Shown here: piece after piece, positions 38,470 through 47,509 of the stretch
How the letters are laid out: every line of letters starts with the position of its first letter
How positions within the stretch are numbered: the first letter of the stretch is position 1
Assembly: GCF_014203395.1 (NCBI RefSeq)
Contig: NZ_JACHIW010000001.1
Location: forward strand, 2,897,501-2,961,500
Source: Saccharopolyspora phatthalungensis
GTDB taxonomy: Bacteria > Actinomycetota > Actinomycetes > Mycobacteriales > Pseudonocardiaceae
Reading direction: 5' to 3'
DNA: 64,000 nucleotides
Program-made: the position numbers and the translations under genes
Notes under the pieces: model-generated
Seen by the model: the letters and a program-made list of their open reading frames with translations, nothing else
What the model was told of the DNA's origin: nothing
Databases searched by the model: none

Positions 38470-39672
38470 GTGGCGGGACCGAACGAGTTGTTGGCGGCCC
38501 TCGATGGTGTCGGCGCGGACCGGCGCCGGGGCGGGTACTCCCGGCACGTCTTCGACGATGCCGAGCGGGAGCTGCGCGAGTGGTTCGTCGAGCAAGCCGA
38601 GGCGCGCGACCTGCGCACCACCACCGACCAGAATGCCAACGTCTGGGCCTGGTGGGGCGATCCGGGCGAGGGCGCCGTGGTGACAGGCAGCCATCTCGAC
38701 TCGGTGCCCGGCGGCGGTGCGTTCGACGGCCCGTTGGGCGTGGTCAGCGCGCTGAGCTCGGTGGACCTGTTGCGGGCCAACGGGTTCACGCCCCGGAAAC
38801 CGCTCGCGGTGGTGGTTTTCGCCGAGGAGGAGGGCGGCCGGTTCGGCGTGCCCTGCCTGGGGTCCAGGCTGCTGACCGGCACCATCGATGCCGACCGGGC
38901 CGGCGCGCTGCGCGATCCCAGCGGGGTGACCTTCGCCGAGGCGATGCGTTCCTCCGGAGCGGACCCGGCACGGATCGGCCGGGACGAGGCGGCGCTGCGG
39001 CGCATCGGGCAATTCGTCGAGCTGCACGTGGAGCAGGGCCGCGGCCTGATCGACCTGGATCGGCCGGTTGCGGTCGCGTCGTCGATCCTGGCGCACGGCA
39101 GGTGGCGATTCCGGTTCAGCGGCCAGGGCAACCACGCCGGCGCAACGCTGATCTCCGATCGGCGCGATCCGATGCTGCCGGCTTCGCAGTTGGTCCTGGA
39201 AGCACGCCGGATCGCGGCGGGCGTCGAAGGCGGTCGGGCGACGGTGGGCAGGCTGGTCCCGAACCCAGGAGGTACCAACGTCATCGCCTCCGCGGTGGAC
39301 GTCTGGCTGGATGCGCGATCGCCCGGCGACCGGCCGACGAGGTCGATCGTCGAAGACCTCTCCGGAGCGGCGGCAAAGTTCGCCGCCGCGGAGGGCTGCG
39401 AGCTCGACGTGACTGAAGAGTCCTACGCGGACACCGTGCATTTCGACGCGGCGTTGCGCGACCGGCTCAGCGGCCTGCTCGACGACGCACCCGCGCTGCC
39501 GACCGGAGCCGGGCACGACGCGGGCATTCTCGCCGCCGAAGTTCCGACGGCGATGCTCTTCGTGCGCAACCCGACCGGCATCAGCCATGCCCCAGAGGAA
39601 CACGCGGAGCCCGAAGACTGCGATTCGGGCGCACACGCGCTCGCGAAATGCCTGGCACACCTGGCGGGGTGA
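38470..39672 (+). CDS. M20-family amidohydrolase in the hut cluster (allantoate amidohydrolase-like)
   Basis: The protein has 400 residues from a GTG after AAGGAG (MAGPNELLAALDGVG). The metal ligands are GSHLDSVPGGGAFDGPLGVV (His, Asp), FAEEEGGRFGVP (Glu) and VELHVEQGRGL (His), and HAGATLISDRRDP is the dimerisation lid. It is annotated as allantoate amidohydrolase in relatives. Its place between hutU and hutF suggests it instead removes the formyl group from N-formylglutamate, replacing HutG. That is inference. Confidence 0.88.
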   Translation: MAGPNELLAALDGVGADRRRGGYSRHVFDDAERELREWFVEQAEARDLRTTTDQNANVWAWWGDPGEGAVVTGSHLDSVPGGGAFDGPLGVVSALSSVDLLRANGFTPRKPLAVVVFAEEEGGRFGVPCLGSRLLTGTIDADRAGALRDPSGVTFAEAMRSSGADPARIGRDEAALRRIGQFVELHVEQGRGLIDLDRPVAVASSILAHGRWRFRFSGQGNHAGATLISDRRDPMLPASQLVLEARRIAAGVEGGRATVGRLVPNPGGTNVIASAVDVWLDARSPGDRPTRSIVEDLSGAAAKFAAAEGCELDVTEESYADTVHFDAALRDRLSGLLDDAPALPTGAGHDAGILAAEVPTAMLFVRNPTGISHAPEEHAEPEDCDSGAHALAKCLAHLAG

Positions 39673-39676
39673 AGTG

Positions 39677-40993
39677 GTGAACACATACTGGTGCGACTGG
39701 GCCTGGCTACGTAACGGGCCCGCGCAGGGCGTGCTCTTCGAAGTCGACGGCGGCCGAATCACCGCCGTCGGGTTCACGCGAACCCCACCGGAGCAGGCCG
39801 AACGGCTGCCGGGAATGACACTGCCCGGCCTCGCGAACGCTCACTCCCATGCGTTCCACCGCGCGCTGCGCGGCTGGCACCCCGGCGCTCGCGGCACGTT
39901 CTGGACCTGGCGCGACCAGATGTATGAGGTGGCTGCGGTACTAGACCCGGACAGCTACTACCGGCTCGCCCGCGGTGTTTACGCCGAAATGGCGTTGGCC
40001 GGGATCACGTGCGTCGGCGAGTTCCACTACCTGCACCACGCCCCCGACGGCGCCCGTTACGACGACCCGAACGCGATGAGCCAAGCCCTCGCGCAGGCCG
40101 CACTGGACGTGGGGATCAGGATCACCCTGCTGGACACGTGCTACCTCGCGGGTGGTTTCGGTCAGTCGCTGGACGGCGTGCAGTTGCGCTTCTCTGACCA
40201 TGCCGCCACGGATTGGGCCGACCGGATCGAACGGTTCACGGTGGACGGCGACCGGGTCCGCATCGGTGCCGCGCTGCATTCGGTCCGCGCGGTGCCCGCC
40301 GAGGAAATCCCGGAAGTGACCGGCTGGGCACGCAAGAACAAAGCCCCGCTGCACCTGCACCTGTCCGAACAACGCGCCGAGAACGAAGCGTGCCTGGCGG
40401 CGCACGGCTGCACTCCGACCCAACTGCTGGAGTCGCGCGGAGCGTTGGGCGCCGACGTGACCGCCGTGCACGCCACACATCTGGCGGCGTCCGACGCGGC
40501 GCTGCTGGGCGGTAGCGGGACGGGGGTGTGCCTGTGCCCGACGACCGAGGCCGACCTCGCCGACGGCATCGGACCGGCGGCGGTGTTGAGCGTTGCCGGA
40601 AGCCCGCTTTCGATCGGCAGCGACGGGCATTCGGTGATCGACCCGTTGGCGGAGGTGCAGTCCGTCGAGTCGTACCTGCGGCTGGCCACCGAGACACGCG
40701 GGCACTTCGCGGCCGAGGAATTGCTGGCGATGGCCACCACAGCCGGGCACCGGTCGCTCGGCTGGTCCGATGCTGGTTGGCTCGGTGTCGGCGCCCGCGC
40801 CGACTTCGTAGCAGTCGATCTCGGCTCAACCCGCCTGGCGGGCGTCGCACCGGAGGCGGTTCCGGCGGTCGCGCGCGTCGACGACGTGCGGGGCGTGGTC
40901 GCCGACGGACGCCGCATCGTGCAGCACGGCAAGCACCACTCGATCGACGCGGCACGAGAGCTCCAGGACGCGATCACCGCACTTCGCGCGTGA
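39677..40993 (+). CDS. hutF: Formimidoylglutamate deiminase
   Basis: The 438-residue amidohydrolase starts at GTG ([15 protein letters not shown]). The zinc-binding [13 protein letters not shown] near residue 57, [15 protein letters not shown] with a metal histidine, VHATHL and [17 protein letters not shown] complete the site. It deiminates N-formimino-L-glutamate to N-formylglutamate plus ammonia, so this organism uses the two-step HutF route rather than HutG-type formimidoylglutamase. Confidence 0.94.
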   Translation: MNTYWCDWAWLRNGPAQGVLFEVDGGRITAVGFTRTPPEQAERLPGMTLPGLANAHSHAFHRALRGWHPGARGTFWTWRDQMYEVAAVLDPDSYYRLARGVYAEMALAGITCVGEFHYLHHAPDGARYDDPNAMSQALAQAALDVGIRITLLDTCYLAGGFGQSLDGVQLRFSDHAATDWADRIERFTVDGDRVRIGAALHSVRAVPAEEIPEVTGWARKNKAPLHLHLSEQRAENEACLAAHGCTPTQLLESRGALGADVTAVHATHLAASDAALLGGSGTGVCLCPTTEADLADGIGPAAVLSVAGSPLSIGSDGHSVIDPLAEVQSVESYLRLATETRGHFAAEELLAMATTAGHRSLGWSDAGWLGVGARADFVAVDLGSTRLAGVAPEAVPAVARVDDVRGVVADGRRIVQHGKHHSIDAARELQDAITALRA

Positions 40994-41066
40994 GTGTTTT
41001 TCCGGCTCTCACCGGTCTGCTCACGCACGAGCACTCGACGATACGACAGGGCGAGGATCAGAAACG

Positions 41067-42224
41067 ATGACAAGCACTGTTATTACGGAGATCGGCGAGC
41101 TGACGACGAACGACGACGAAATCGGCACGCTCACCAATGCCGCGCTGGTCATCGACCACGACCGGATCGTCTGGGTCGGCCCCGCGACGAGCGCCCCGGA
41201 CGCCGACGAGCGCCTCGACGTCGGTGGGCGAGCGGTACTGCCGGGGTGGGTCGACAGCCACACGCACCTGGTGTTCGCCGGGGACCGAACCGCTGAATTC
41301 GCCGCCCGGATGGCCGGAAAACCCTACCAGGCAGGCGGAATCGCGGTGACGGTGCGGGCTACCCGGGCCGCCACCGACGAGGAGCTGGCGGCGAACCTGC
41401 GCAAGCACATCGCCGAAGCCGCAGCCCAAGGCACGACGTGCGTGGAGACCAAGACCGGCTACGGCCTGACAGTCGCCGATGAGCTGCGCGCCGCCAAGAT
41501 CGCCGCCCAAGCCGACGAGGTGACCTTCCTCGGCGCACATCTGGTGCCGCCCGGCGGGGATGCGGACTCCTATGTGGATCTGGTGTGCGGGGAGATGCTC
41601 GACGCGGTGGCCCAGCACGTCGGCTGGTGCGACGTGTTCTGTGAGAAGGGCGCATTCGACGCGGACCAGTCAAGGCGGGTGCTAGTGGCAGCGAAGGAAC
41701 GCGGGCTGGGCCTGCGCGTGCACGGCAACCAGCTCGCTCCCGGGCCCGGCGTGCGGTTGGCGGTCGAACTCGGTGCCGCGAGCGTGGACCACTGCACCTA
41801 CCTGTCGGAGTCCGATGTGGATGCCTTGGCCGGCTCCGACACCGTGGCGACGCTGCTCCCCGCATGCGATCTGTCGACCCGCCAGTCACTGCCGGACGCT
41901 CGGGCGCTTGTCGACGCAGGAGCGACGGTCGCCTTGGCATCCAACTGCAACCCGGGTTCCTCCTACACCTCGTCGATGGCGTTCTGCGTGGCCACTGCCG
42001 TGCTTCAGATGCGGATGAGCATCGATGAGGCAGTGCGCGCCGCGACTTGGGGCGGTGCGCGAGCATTACGCCGGGAGTCGGGCGAAGGCGCGGTAGGCGT
42101 GCTCCGCGTCGGCGCGCGAGCGGACGTCCACGTCCTGGACGCCCCGAGCGCAACCTGGCTCGCATACCGGCCCGGCGTCCCGCTCACCCACGCCGTGTGG
42201 CGCAGGGGGGTCCGGGTCCGGTGA
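41067..42224 (+). CDS. hutI: Imidazolonepropionase
   Basis: The 385-residue amidohydrolase carries [20 protein letters not shown] near residue 70, [35 protein letters not shown] and [14 protein letters not shown], all HutI hallmarks. It opens the imidazolone ring to N-formimino-L-glutamate. It is the last hut gene and is separated from hutF by 73 nt. Confidence 0.96.
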   Translation: MTSTVITEIGELTTNDDEIGTLTNAALVIDHDRIVWVGPATSAPDADERLDVGGRAVLPGWVDSHTHLVFAGDRTAEFAARMAGKPYQAGGIAVTVRATRAATDEELAANLRKHIAEAAAQGTTCVETKTGYGLTVADELRAAKIAAQADEVTFLGAHLVPPGGDADSYVDLVCGEMLDAVAQHVGWCDVFCEKGAFDADQSRRVLVAAKERGLGLRVHGNQLAPGPGVRLAVELGAASVDHCTYLSESDVDALAGSDTVATLLPACDLSTRQSLPDARALVDAGATVALASNCNPGSSYTSSMAFCVATAVLQMRMSIDEAVRAATWGGARALRRESGEGAVGVLRVGARADVHVLDAPSATWLAYRPGVPLTHAVWRRGVRVR

Positions 42225-42320
42225 GCCATCCATCTCGAAAGGGGTGCCTCCATCGCCGCGATGTTCCTGCGCTCCTGAAGGCGCCCTCCTTTCGCTACCA
42301 GCGCATTCCACGGGTGGTGG

Positions 42321-42466
42321 GTGACAGGAAGGTTCCCTTGCTGCGGTGTTGTGGGGTGGTGGGTGACAGGAAGGTTCCCTTGCTGCGGTGTGGTGGGGGT
42401 GGTGGGTGACAGGAAGGTTCCCTTGCTGCGGTGTTGCCGAGGCGTGGTGACAGGAAGGTTCCCTTG
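42321..42466 (-). repeat. Dispersed 3' repeat array B (4 copies, 42-bp period)
   Basis: GTGACAGGAAGGTTCCCTTG begins at 42321, 42363, 42406 and 42447. The first three units are nearly identical over the whole 42-bp period (the repeat plus CTGCGGTGT and G-rich filler), so this array is a true tandem repeat. It lies 96 nt after hutI between convergent genes. No gene is supported in 42225-42634. Confidence 0.92.
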
Positions 42467-42634
42467 CTTCCATCCGGCATCGCTGCCATTCGCTGAGGCG
42501 GACCCGCTCGAACACGATCAGCGTTGGCGAGTTCGTCGTACCGCTGACCATGTCGCCGCCACCGACGCACTGGGCCTGACCGGGCAGGCCTCGCACGAAC
42601 TCAGCGGACACCATCGCCCGGATCGTCCGCTTCC

Positions 42635-43549
42635 TCACAAAGGCCAAATAGCGCCGCATTCTTTGCTCGCCAACAGCGCATCCAGCACGACGCGGACCAA
42701 CGGGTGATCCTCTCGTCCGCGCTGGACGGCCGCGAAGACGCGGCGGGTCGGCGGTTTACCCGCGACCGGCAGTGCCACCACACCCTCGCTGCGGGTGATG
42801 GCGGTGCGGGGTACCAACGCAACACCGGTGCCTGCCGCGACCAGCGCCACCACGGCGTGGAAATCATCGGAAGTGTGCGTGATGGTCGGAACGAACCCCG
42901 CATTCTCGCAGCACACCTGGGCCACCGCGCGGCACGGGTTGCCCGGCAGCGGCGCGATCCAATCCTCGTCGCGGAGTTCGTCGATCGCGACCTCAGCGGC
43001 GGCACCGAGCCGGTGATCTGGTGGCAGCACGACGTCGAACGGCTCGGCGTAGAGCGGAAACCGGCTCACCCGGCGCGCGTCGGCCTGCAACATCGACGTG
43101 TATTCCATCGAGATCGCGATGTCGATCTCCCCGGCTAGCAGCATCATCAGGCTGTTGTGGCCCTCGGCGTCGCGAACCAGCACCCGGACATCCGGTGCTC
43201 GCTGGCGCAACGCAACGATCGATGGCGCCACAACCTGCGTGATCGCCGAGGCGAATGACGCCACACCGACCGTGCCGACAGTGCCTTCGGCGCACGCCGC
43301 CAGACTCGCTTCGGCGCGCTCCAACTCGGCAAGCACCGCCTTGGCGTGCTCGACCAGCAGCTCACCAGCTGCGGTCAGCCGCACCCGGCGGCCTTGCCGG
43401 ACCAGAAGCGGCTGCCCGACCTCGTTCTCCAACACGGTGAGCTGCTGCGACACCGCAGAAGGCGTCAAATACAGCTTCTCCGCCGCCGCGCGCACAGTGC
43501 CATGATCGGCCAGCGCGCGGAGGACCAGGAGACGCCGAGGGTCGATCAC
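42635..43549 (-). CDS. LysR-family regulator linked to tdh-kbl
   Basis: The 304-residue protein has an N-terminal winged helix ([20 protein letters not shown] and [20 protein letters not shown]) and a LysR effector domain (about 90-300). Its start overlaps the stop of kbl by four bases, so it is co-transcribed with threonine catabolism and may regulate it or the wider glycine pathway. LysR regulators are more often divergent from their targets; here it is in series. Confidence 0.92.
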   Translation of the reverse strand: MIDPRRLLVLRALADHGTVRAAAEKLYLTPSAVSQQLTVLENEVGQPLLVRQGRRVRLTAAGELLVEHAKAVLAELERAEASLAACAEGTVGTVGVASFASAITQVVAPSIVALRQRAPDVRVLVRDAEGHNSLMMLLAGEIDIAISMEYTSMLQADARRVSRFPLYAEPFDVVLPPDHRLGAAAEVAIDELRDEDWIAPLPGNPCRAVAQVCCENAGFVPTITHTSDDFHAVVALVAAGTGVALVPRTAITRSEGVVALPVAGKPPTRRVFAAVQRGREDHPLVRVVLDALLASKECGAIWPL

Positions 43550-44733
43550 CGGGCGATGGTACCCAGCTGATCGCGCGCCGCGACGAACGCAGAAACCGCA
43601 CGTTCCACGTCCTCGGTGCGGTGCGCGGCCGACATCTGGGTGCGGATGCGGGCCTTGCCCTTGGGCACCACGGGGTATGAGAAGCCGATGACGTAGATGC
43701 CCTCCGCCAACAGCAGGTCCGCCATCCGCGCCGCCTCGGCCGCATCGCCGATCATCACCGGGATGATCGGGTGCTCCCCGGGCAGCAGGTCGAAACCCTC
43801 CTCAGTCATCCGGCGGCGGAACAGCGCACTGTTCTCCCGCAGCCGCTCCCGCAACTCCGGTTGCCCCGCCACGAGGTCCAATGCGGCCAGCGAAGCGGCC
43901 ACGATCGACGGCGCGAGCGAATTCGAGAACAGGTACGGCCGAGAACGCTGCCGCAACAGCTCAACGATCTCGGCGCGTGCGGACACGTAGCCGCCGCTGG
44001 CGCCGCCGAGCGCCTTGCCGAGCGTCCCGGTGACGATGTCGACCTGGTCGGAAACGCCGAAGAGCTCAGGAGTGCCCGCGCCGGTCGGTCCGGCGAACCC
44101 GACCGCATGCGAATCGTCGACCATCACCAGCGCCCGGTACTTCTCGGCGAGTGCACAGATTTCGTCCAGCGGCGCCAGGTATCCGTCCATGGAGAACACG
44201 CCGTCGGTGACGACGAGCTTGTGCCGCGCGTCGGAGTTCTCCGTGAGCAGTCGCTCCAGGTCGGCCATGTTGCGATTCCGGTACCGGCCACGGCGGGCCT
44301 TGGACAGCCGAATGCCGTCGATGATGCTCGCGTGATTGAGCTCATCGGAGATCACCACGTCCCGATCGTCGAGCAATGTCTCGAAAACGCCGCCGTTTGC
44401 GTCGAAGCACGAGCTGTACAAGATCGTGTCATCGGTGCCCAGGAATTCCGAAAGCCGCCGCTCCAACTCCTTGTGCGGGGCTTGCGTGCCGCAGATGAAC
44501 CGCACCGACGCCATCCCGAAACCCCACTTCGCCAGTGCCTCCTCGGCCGCGGCGAGCAGTGCGGGGTGATCCGCCAGCCCCAGGTAGTTGTTCGCGCAGA
44601 AGTTCAGCAACTCGGCACCGCCGACATCGACGCGCGCGCTCTGCGGCGAGTCCAGCACCCGCTCGTCCTTGTAGAGGCCTGCGGCCCGGATCTCGGCCAG
44701 CTTGGCCCGGACGTCGTCAGCGATCGTGTACAT
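43546..44733 (-). CDS. kbl: Glycine C-acetyltransferase (2-amino-3-ketobutyrate CoA ligase)
   Basis: The 395-residue PLP enzyme of the alpha-oxoamine synthase family begins [15 protein letters not shown]. It has [47 protein letters not shown] and the PLP-lysine site [19 protein letters not shown] near residue 240. It cleaves 2-amino-3-ketobutyrate with CoA to glycine and acetyl-CoA. Start and tdh stop overlap by one base (TGATG). Confidence 0.96.
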   Translation of the reverse strand: MYTIADDVRAKLAEIRAAGLYKDERVLDSPQSARVDVGGAELLNFCANNYLGLADHPALLAAAEEALAKWGFGMASVRFICGTQAPHKELERRLSEFLGTDDTILYSSCFDANGGVFETLLDDRDVVISDELNHASIIDGIRLSKARRGRYRNRNMADLERLLTENSDARHKLVVTDGVFSMDGYLAPLDEICALAEKYRALVMVDDSHAVGFAGPTGAGTPELFGVSDQVDIVTGTLGKALGGASGGYVSARAEIVELLRQRSRPYLFSNSLAPSIVAASLAALDLVAGQPELRERLRENSALFRRRMTEEGFDLLPGEHPIIPVMIGDAAEAARMADLLLAEGIYVIGFSYPVVPKGKARIRTQMSAAHRTEDVERAVSAFVAARDQLGTIAR

Positions 44734-45773
44734 CAGGCGGAACCCTCCGTTGTCCAATCGAGGATGACCTTGCCGCAGCGGCCGCTGCGGGCCGTCTCGA
44801 ACGCCTCGGCGTGCTGCGTGTACGGGAAACGGTGCGTGATCACCGGCGTCAGGTCCAGCCCGGACTCCAGCAGAACCGACATCGAATACCAGGTCTCGAA
44901 CATTTCGCGTCCGTATATGCCCTTGACGGTGAGCATCTTGAACACCACCGCGCTCCAGTCGAGCGGGAAGCTCTCGGCGGGCAACCCCAGCATCGCGATC
45001 CGGCCGCCGTGCGCCATATTCGCCACGATCTCCCGCAACGCGTCGGGCTGACCGGAAACCTCCATCGCGACGTCGAAGCCTTCGCTCATGTCGAGCTTCT
45101 GCTGTGCGTCCGCGATCCGGGTCTGCGACACGTCCACGGCCAGATCCACCCCGAGGCGACGGGCCAGCTCCAACCGGTGTTCGCTGACATCGGTGATCAC
45201 CACGTGCCGTGCACCTGCGTGTTTGGCCACGCTCGCCGCCATCAGCCCGATCGGCCCGGCACCGGTGATCAGCACGTCCTCGCCGACCACCGGGAAGCTG
45301 AGCGCGGTGTGCACCGCGTTGCCGAACGGGTCGAAGATCGCCGCCACGTCCGGATCGACCTCGCTGCGATGCACCCAGACGTTCTGCTCCGGCAGCACCG
45401 CGAACTCGGCGAACGCGCCGTTCTGGTGCACCCCGAGTCCCTTCGTGTGCGCGCACAGGTGGCGTCGGCCGGCGAGGCAGTTGCGGCATCGGCCGCACAC
45501 CAGGTGGCCCTCGCCGCTGACGAAGTCGCCGATCGCCGCCTGAGTGACCGCGTTGCCGATGGCCACCACCTCACCGGCGAATTCGTGACCGACCACTAGC
45601 GGGGTCGGCACGGTGCGGGCCGCCCACTCGTCCCACGACGCGATGTGCAGGTCCGTGCCGCAAATCCCGGTGCGCATCACCCGCACCACGACCTCGTTCG
45701 GCCCGGGCGCCGGGTCCGGGAGCTCGGTCAGCTCCAGGCCGGGCGCGGGCGAGGTCTTCACCAGAGCGCGCAA
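44733..45773 (-). CDS. tdh: L-threonine 3-dehydrogenase
   Basis: The 346-residue zinc-dependent medium-chain dehydrogenase is read from a TTG with GGAGGAACC before it ([18 protein letters not shown]). The catalytic zinc segment is [15 protein letters not shown] and GHEFAGEV; the structural zinc cysteines are [15 protein letters not shown]. The NAD fold has [19 protein letters not shown]. It oxidises threonine to 2-amino-3-ketobutyrate, the substrate of the next enzyme, kbl. Confidence 0.96.
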   Translation of the reverse strand: MRALVKTSPAPGLELTELPDPAPGPNEVVVRVMRTGICGTDLHIASWDEWAARTVPTPLVVGHEFAGEVVAIGNAVTQAAIGDFVSGEGHLVCGRCRNCLAGRRHLCAHTKGLGVHQNGAFAEFAVLPEQNVWVHRSEVDPDVAAIFDPFGNAVHTALSFPVVGEDVLITGAGPIGLMAASVAKHAGARHVVITDVSEHRLELARRLGVDLAVDVSQTRIADAQQKLDMSEGFDVAMEVSGQPDALREIVANMAHGGRIAMLGLPAESFPLDWSAVVFKMLTVKGIYGREMFETWYSMSVLLESGLDLTPVITHRFPYTQHAEAFETARSGRCGKVILDWTTEGSA

Positions 45774-45881
45774 GGTTCCTCCGCTCTCGACGGCTTCGTC
45801 GCAACGGAGTTTGTCCTGGTGAGGCGCGGCGGGTCCATCGCGACTTTCTGCACTGGCTGGTTAGCGGCACTGCACAGCGCA

Positions 45882-45916
45882 CCGCGCCCCACCCGCCTTC
45901 GACGAGTGGGGCGCGG
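45882..45916. terminator. Terminator of the small secreted-protein gene
   Basis: CCGCGCCCCAC and GTGGGGCGCGG form a perfect 11-bp stem with a 13-nt loop, 14 nt past the stop at 45930 on the minus strand. It has no T-run. Confidence 0.75.
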
Positions 45917-45929
45917 AACCTGGCGGGGG

Positions 45930-46202
45930 TCAGCCGATCCCGGTCGACCCGCGCATCGAGCCGGAACCCTTCGGCGGGGACGACTGGACATCGTGCTGCT
46001 GTAGGGCCTGATGCGAGTGTTGTTCGTGATGGCTCAGCTGGCCGTTCTGAGACGGCCCCTTCGGACCGTCGATAGCTGCGGTGACAGCGGAGAGGACCTG
46101 CTCCGGCGTCAGCGGTTTGGGCTCATCGCTGGCATTGGCCGTTCCGGCCGCGCCCAGCACGACGAGGCCGGTGAGCAGGGTGCTGGCAAGCAGACGTCGC
46201 AT
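45930..46202 (-). CDS. Small secreted protein of unknown function
   Basis: The 90-residue precursor has a clear signal peptide MRRLLASTLLTGLVVLGAAG ending TANAS at about residue 25. The mature part has a conserved-looking EPKPLTPEQVLSAVTAAIDG segment and a His/Gln/Ser-rich tail (SHHEQHSHQALQQHDVQSSP). GGAGGAATATTCA precedes the ATG. The histidine-rich stretch could bind metal. No family is recognised. Confidence 0.8.
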   Translation of the reverse strand: MRRLLASTLLTGLVVLGAAGTANASDEPKPLTPEQVLSAVTAAIDGPKGPSQNGQLSHHEQHSHQALQQHDVQSSPPKGSGSMRGSTGIG

Positions 46203-46396
46203 TGAATATTCCTCCGGTGAGGCGTTGGCATTGCCAGCACGAACACGATCACATATCTGCCCCGTGCGCCGGGCGGATCACTCGGTAGAGGATCGAGTTA
46301 CCAGCCCGGGCCACCCGGCAAGGGGAGCCGCACGACCTGGCACGGGTGGCTCCCACAATCGGCGAACCCGAGCGCCCGGCTGGGAGATCGAAGCAA

Positions 46397-46950
46397 GGGA
46401 ACCTTCCTGTCACCGACAGACGGGGCATTCGCGGTTGCGAGGATGGGAACCTTCCTGTCACCGCCAAGCCCGAACAGAGCCCTGTGGCCGGAGGATGGGA
46501 ACCTTCCTGTCATCCAAACCGGCCCTGACGGGTGCGGATGTGATCGAACGGTCTGATCAGGTATCGCTCGCCCGGCAACGTGCAACCGGATCGGCCGGGC
46601 GCCGCGCTTCGCCGCCTACTTCGACGTCGGCACGCAGCCGGGTGGTGAGCTACACGAAGTGGACGAACGAAGCCGTTCTCGCCAACAGCCCCCCAGAACC
46701 GGCGACCTCCAAGTAGCCTCCGCCGACTACGGCGAAACCCTACCCATCACCGGGCCTGGGCTGCCGGGGCAAGGGAACCTTCCCGCCACGGAGGCGCGTG
46801 ACGCGCGAAACCGGTGTGGCGGGAAGGGAACCTTCCTGACGTCGCCGAACCGCCGGCTACGGGGAAGGAGCATGGGAACCTTCCTGTCACCAGCCGATCG
46901 GCGCTCTCCGCTGCCGTGGCGGGGGCGAGCGGATGGGAACCTTTCTGTCG
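46397..46950 (+). repeat. Dispersed 3' repeat array C (7 copies)
   Basis: Copies of GGGAACCTTCCTGTCAC or variants begin at 46397, 46445, 46497, 46773, 46826, 46874 and 46935. Spacing is 48-61 bp within each group, with a 260-bp gap between the two groups. The second group has more variants (TCCCGCCAC, TCCTGACG, TTTCTGTCG). The 46203-46998 region, about 800 bases, holds no supported gene. Confidence 0.85.
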
Positions 46951-46998
46951 CAAGGCGGCCAGTGCGGACCGGGAGAACCCTGCGTCAGGGCTTCGCCG

Positions 46999-47175
46999 TC
47001 ACTCCTCGTCCGCGTCGTCGCGGGCGAGGAATGTGGCCAGCCGCTCGGTAGCGTCCTCGAACTCGGGGTTGAGATCGACGAAGGCCCGCATCCGGTCGGC
47101 GACCCAGGCCAGCGTGACCTCGTCGTCACCGCGACGATCTTCGAGTTCCTCAATGCCGCGGTCGGTGAAGTACAC
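46999..47175 (-). CDS. DUF6104 family protein (58 aa)
   Basis: The 58-residue acidic protein starts at GTG after AGGAGGACGCG (VYFTDRGIEELEDRRGDDEV, then LAWVADRMRAFVDLNPEFE, RLATFLARDDADEE). It matches the very short DUF6104 family that sits beside kgd in Streptomyces and relatives. It is probably a small alpha-helical regulator or assembly partner; its function is unknown. The gene lies downstream of kgd on the same strand, separated by the kgd terminator and repeat D. Confidence 0.85.
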   Translation of the reverse strand: MYFTDRGIEELEDRRGDDEVTLAWVADRMRAFVDLNPEFEDATERLATFLARDDADEE

Positions 47176-47284
47176 CGCGTCCTCCTAGTTTTTCCGTCCT
47201 TGACCGGTGCGATCGATGTCGGCAGAACAGCAGAGTACGAAACGCCACGTCGGTTGTGGCAGGGGAACCGTGCGTTGCTGGATG

Positions 47285-47414
47285 GCAGAAAGGTTCCCAT
47301 GCTCCTCGGACGCTCCCAGGCTGCCCGCCGGAGATCGGAGCCGAACTCTAATCCGCCGCCCCAGATCACTCCCAGCCGGGGAGCCTGACGTGTGGATGGG
47401 AACCTTCCTGTCAC
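47285..47414. repeat. Dispersed 3' repeat pair D (opposite orientations)
   Basis: One copy on the minus strand (GCAGAAAGGTTCCCATGC, 47285) and one on the plus strand (GGGAACCTTCCTGTCAC, 47398) lie between kgd and the DUF6104 gene. The second stands about 45 bp beyond the kgd terminator hairpin. Confidence 0.8.
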
Positions 47415-47458
47415 CTCACGGCCGCGACGGGTTTGCGTTGTCGGCGTCGCGGCGCGCA

Positions 47459-47499
47459 AAACGGGCCGCCGGTTCCGGATGGGAACCGGCGGCCCGTTT
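47459..47499. terminator. Terminator of kgd
   Basis: A perfect 18-bp stem (AAACGGGCCGCCGGTTCC and complement) closes a 5-nt loop, 10 nt beyond the kgd stop. The A/T ends give a short U-tract on the leftward transcript. Confidence 0.92.
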
Positions 47500-47509
47500 C
47501 AGCCGGGGA

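Noticed and set aside
42066..42659. A 197-codon minus-strand frame between hutI and lysR
   Set aside because: It runs through repeat array B and into both neighbouring genes; the sequence is low-complexity and not protein-like.
12309..47414. ATGGGAACCTTCCTGTCACC inside some repeats read as tiny genes (M-G-T-F-L-S)
   Set aside because: The ATG is AAG in more than half the copies and no ribosome-binding site is conserved. The C/T variable site being synonymous in that frame can be chance.
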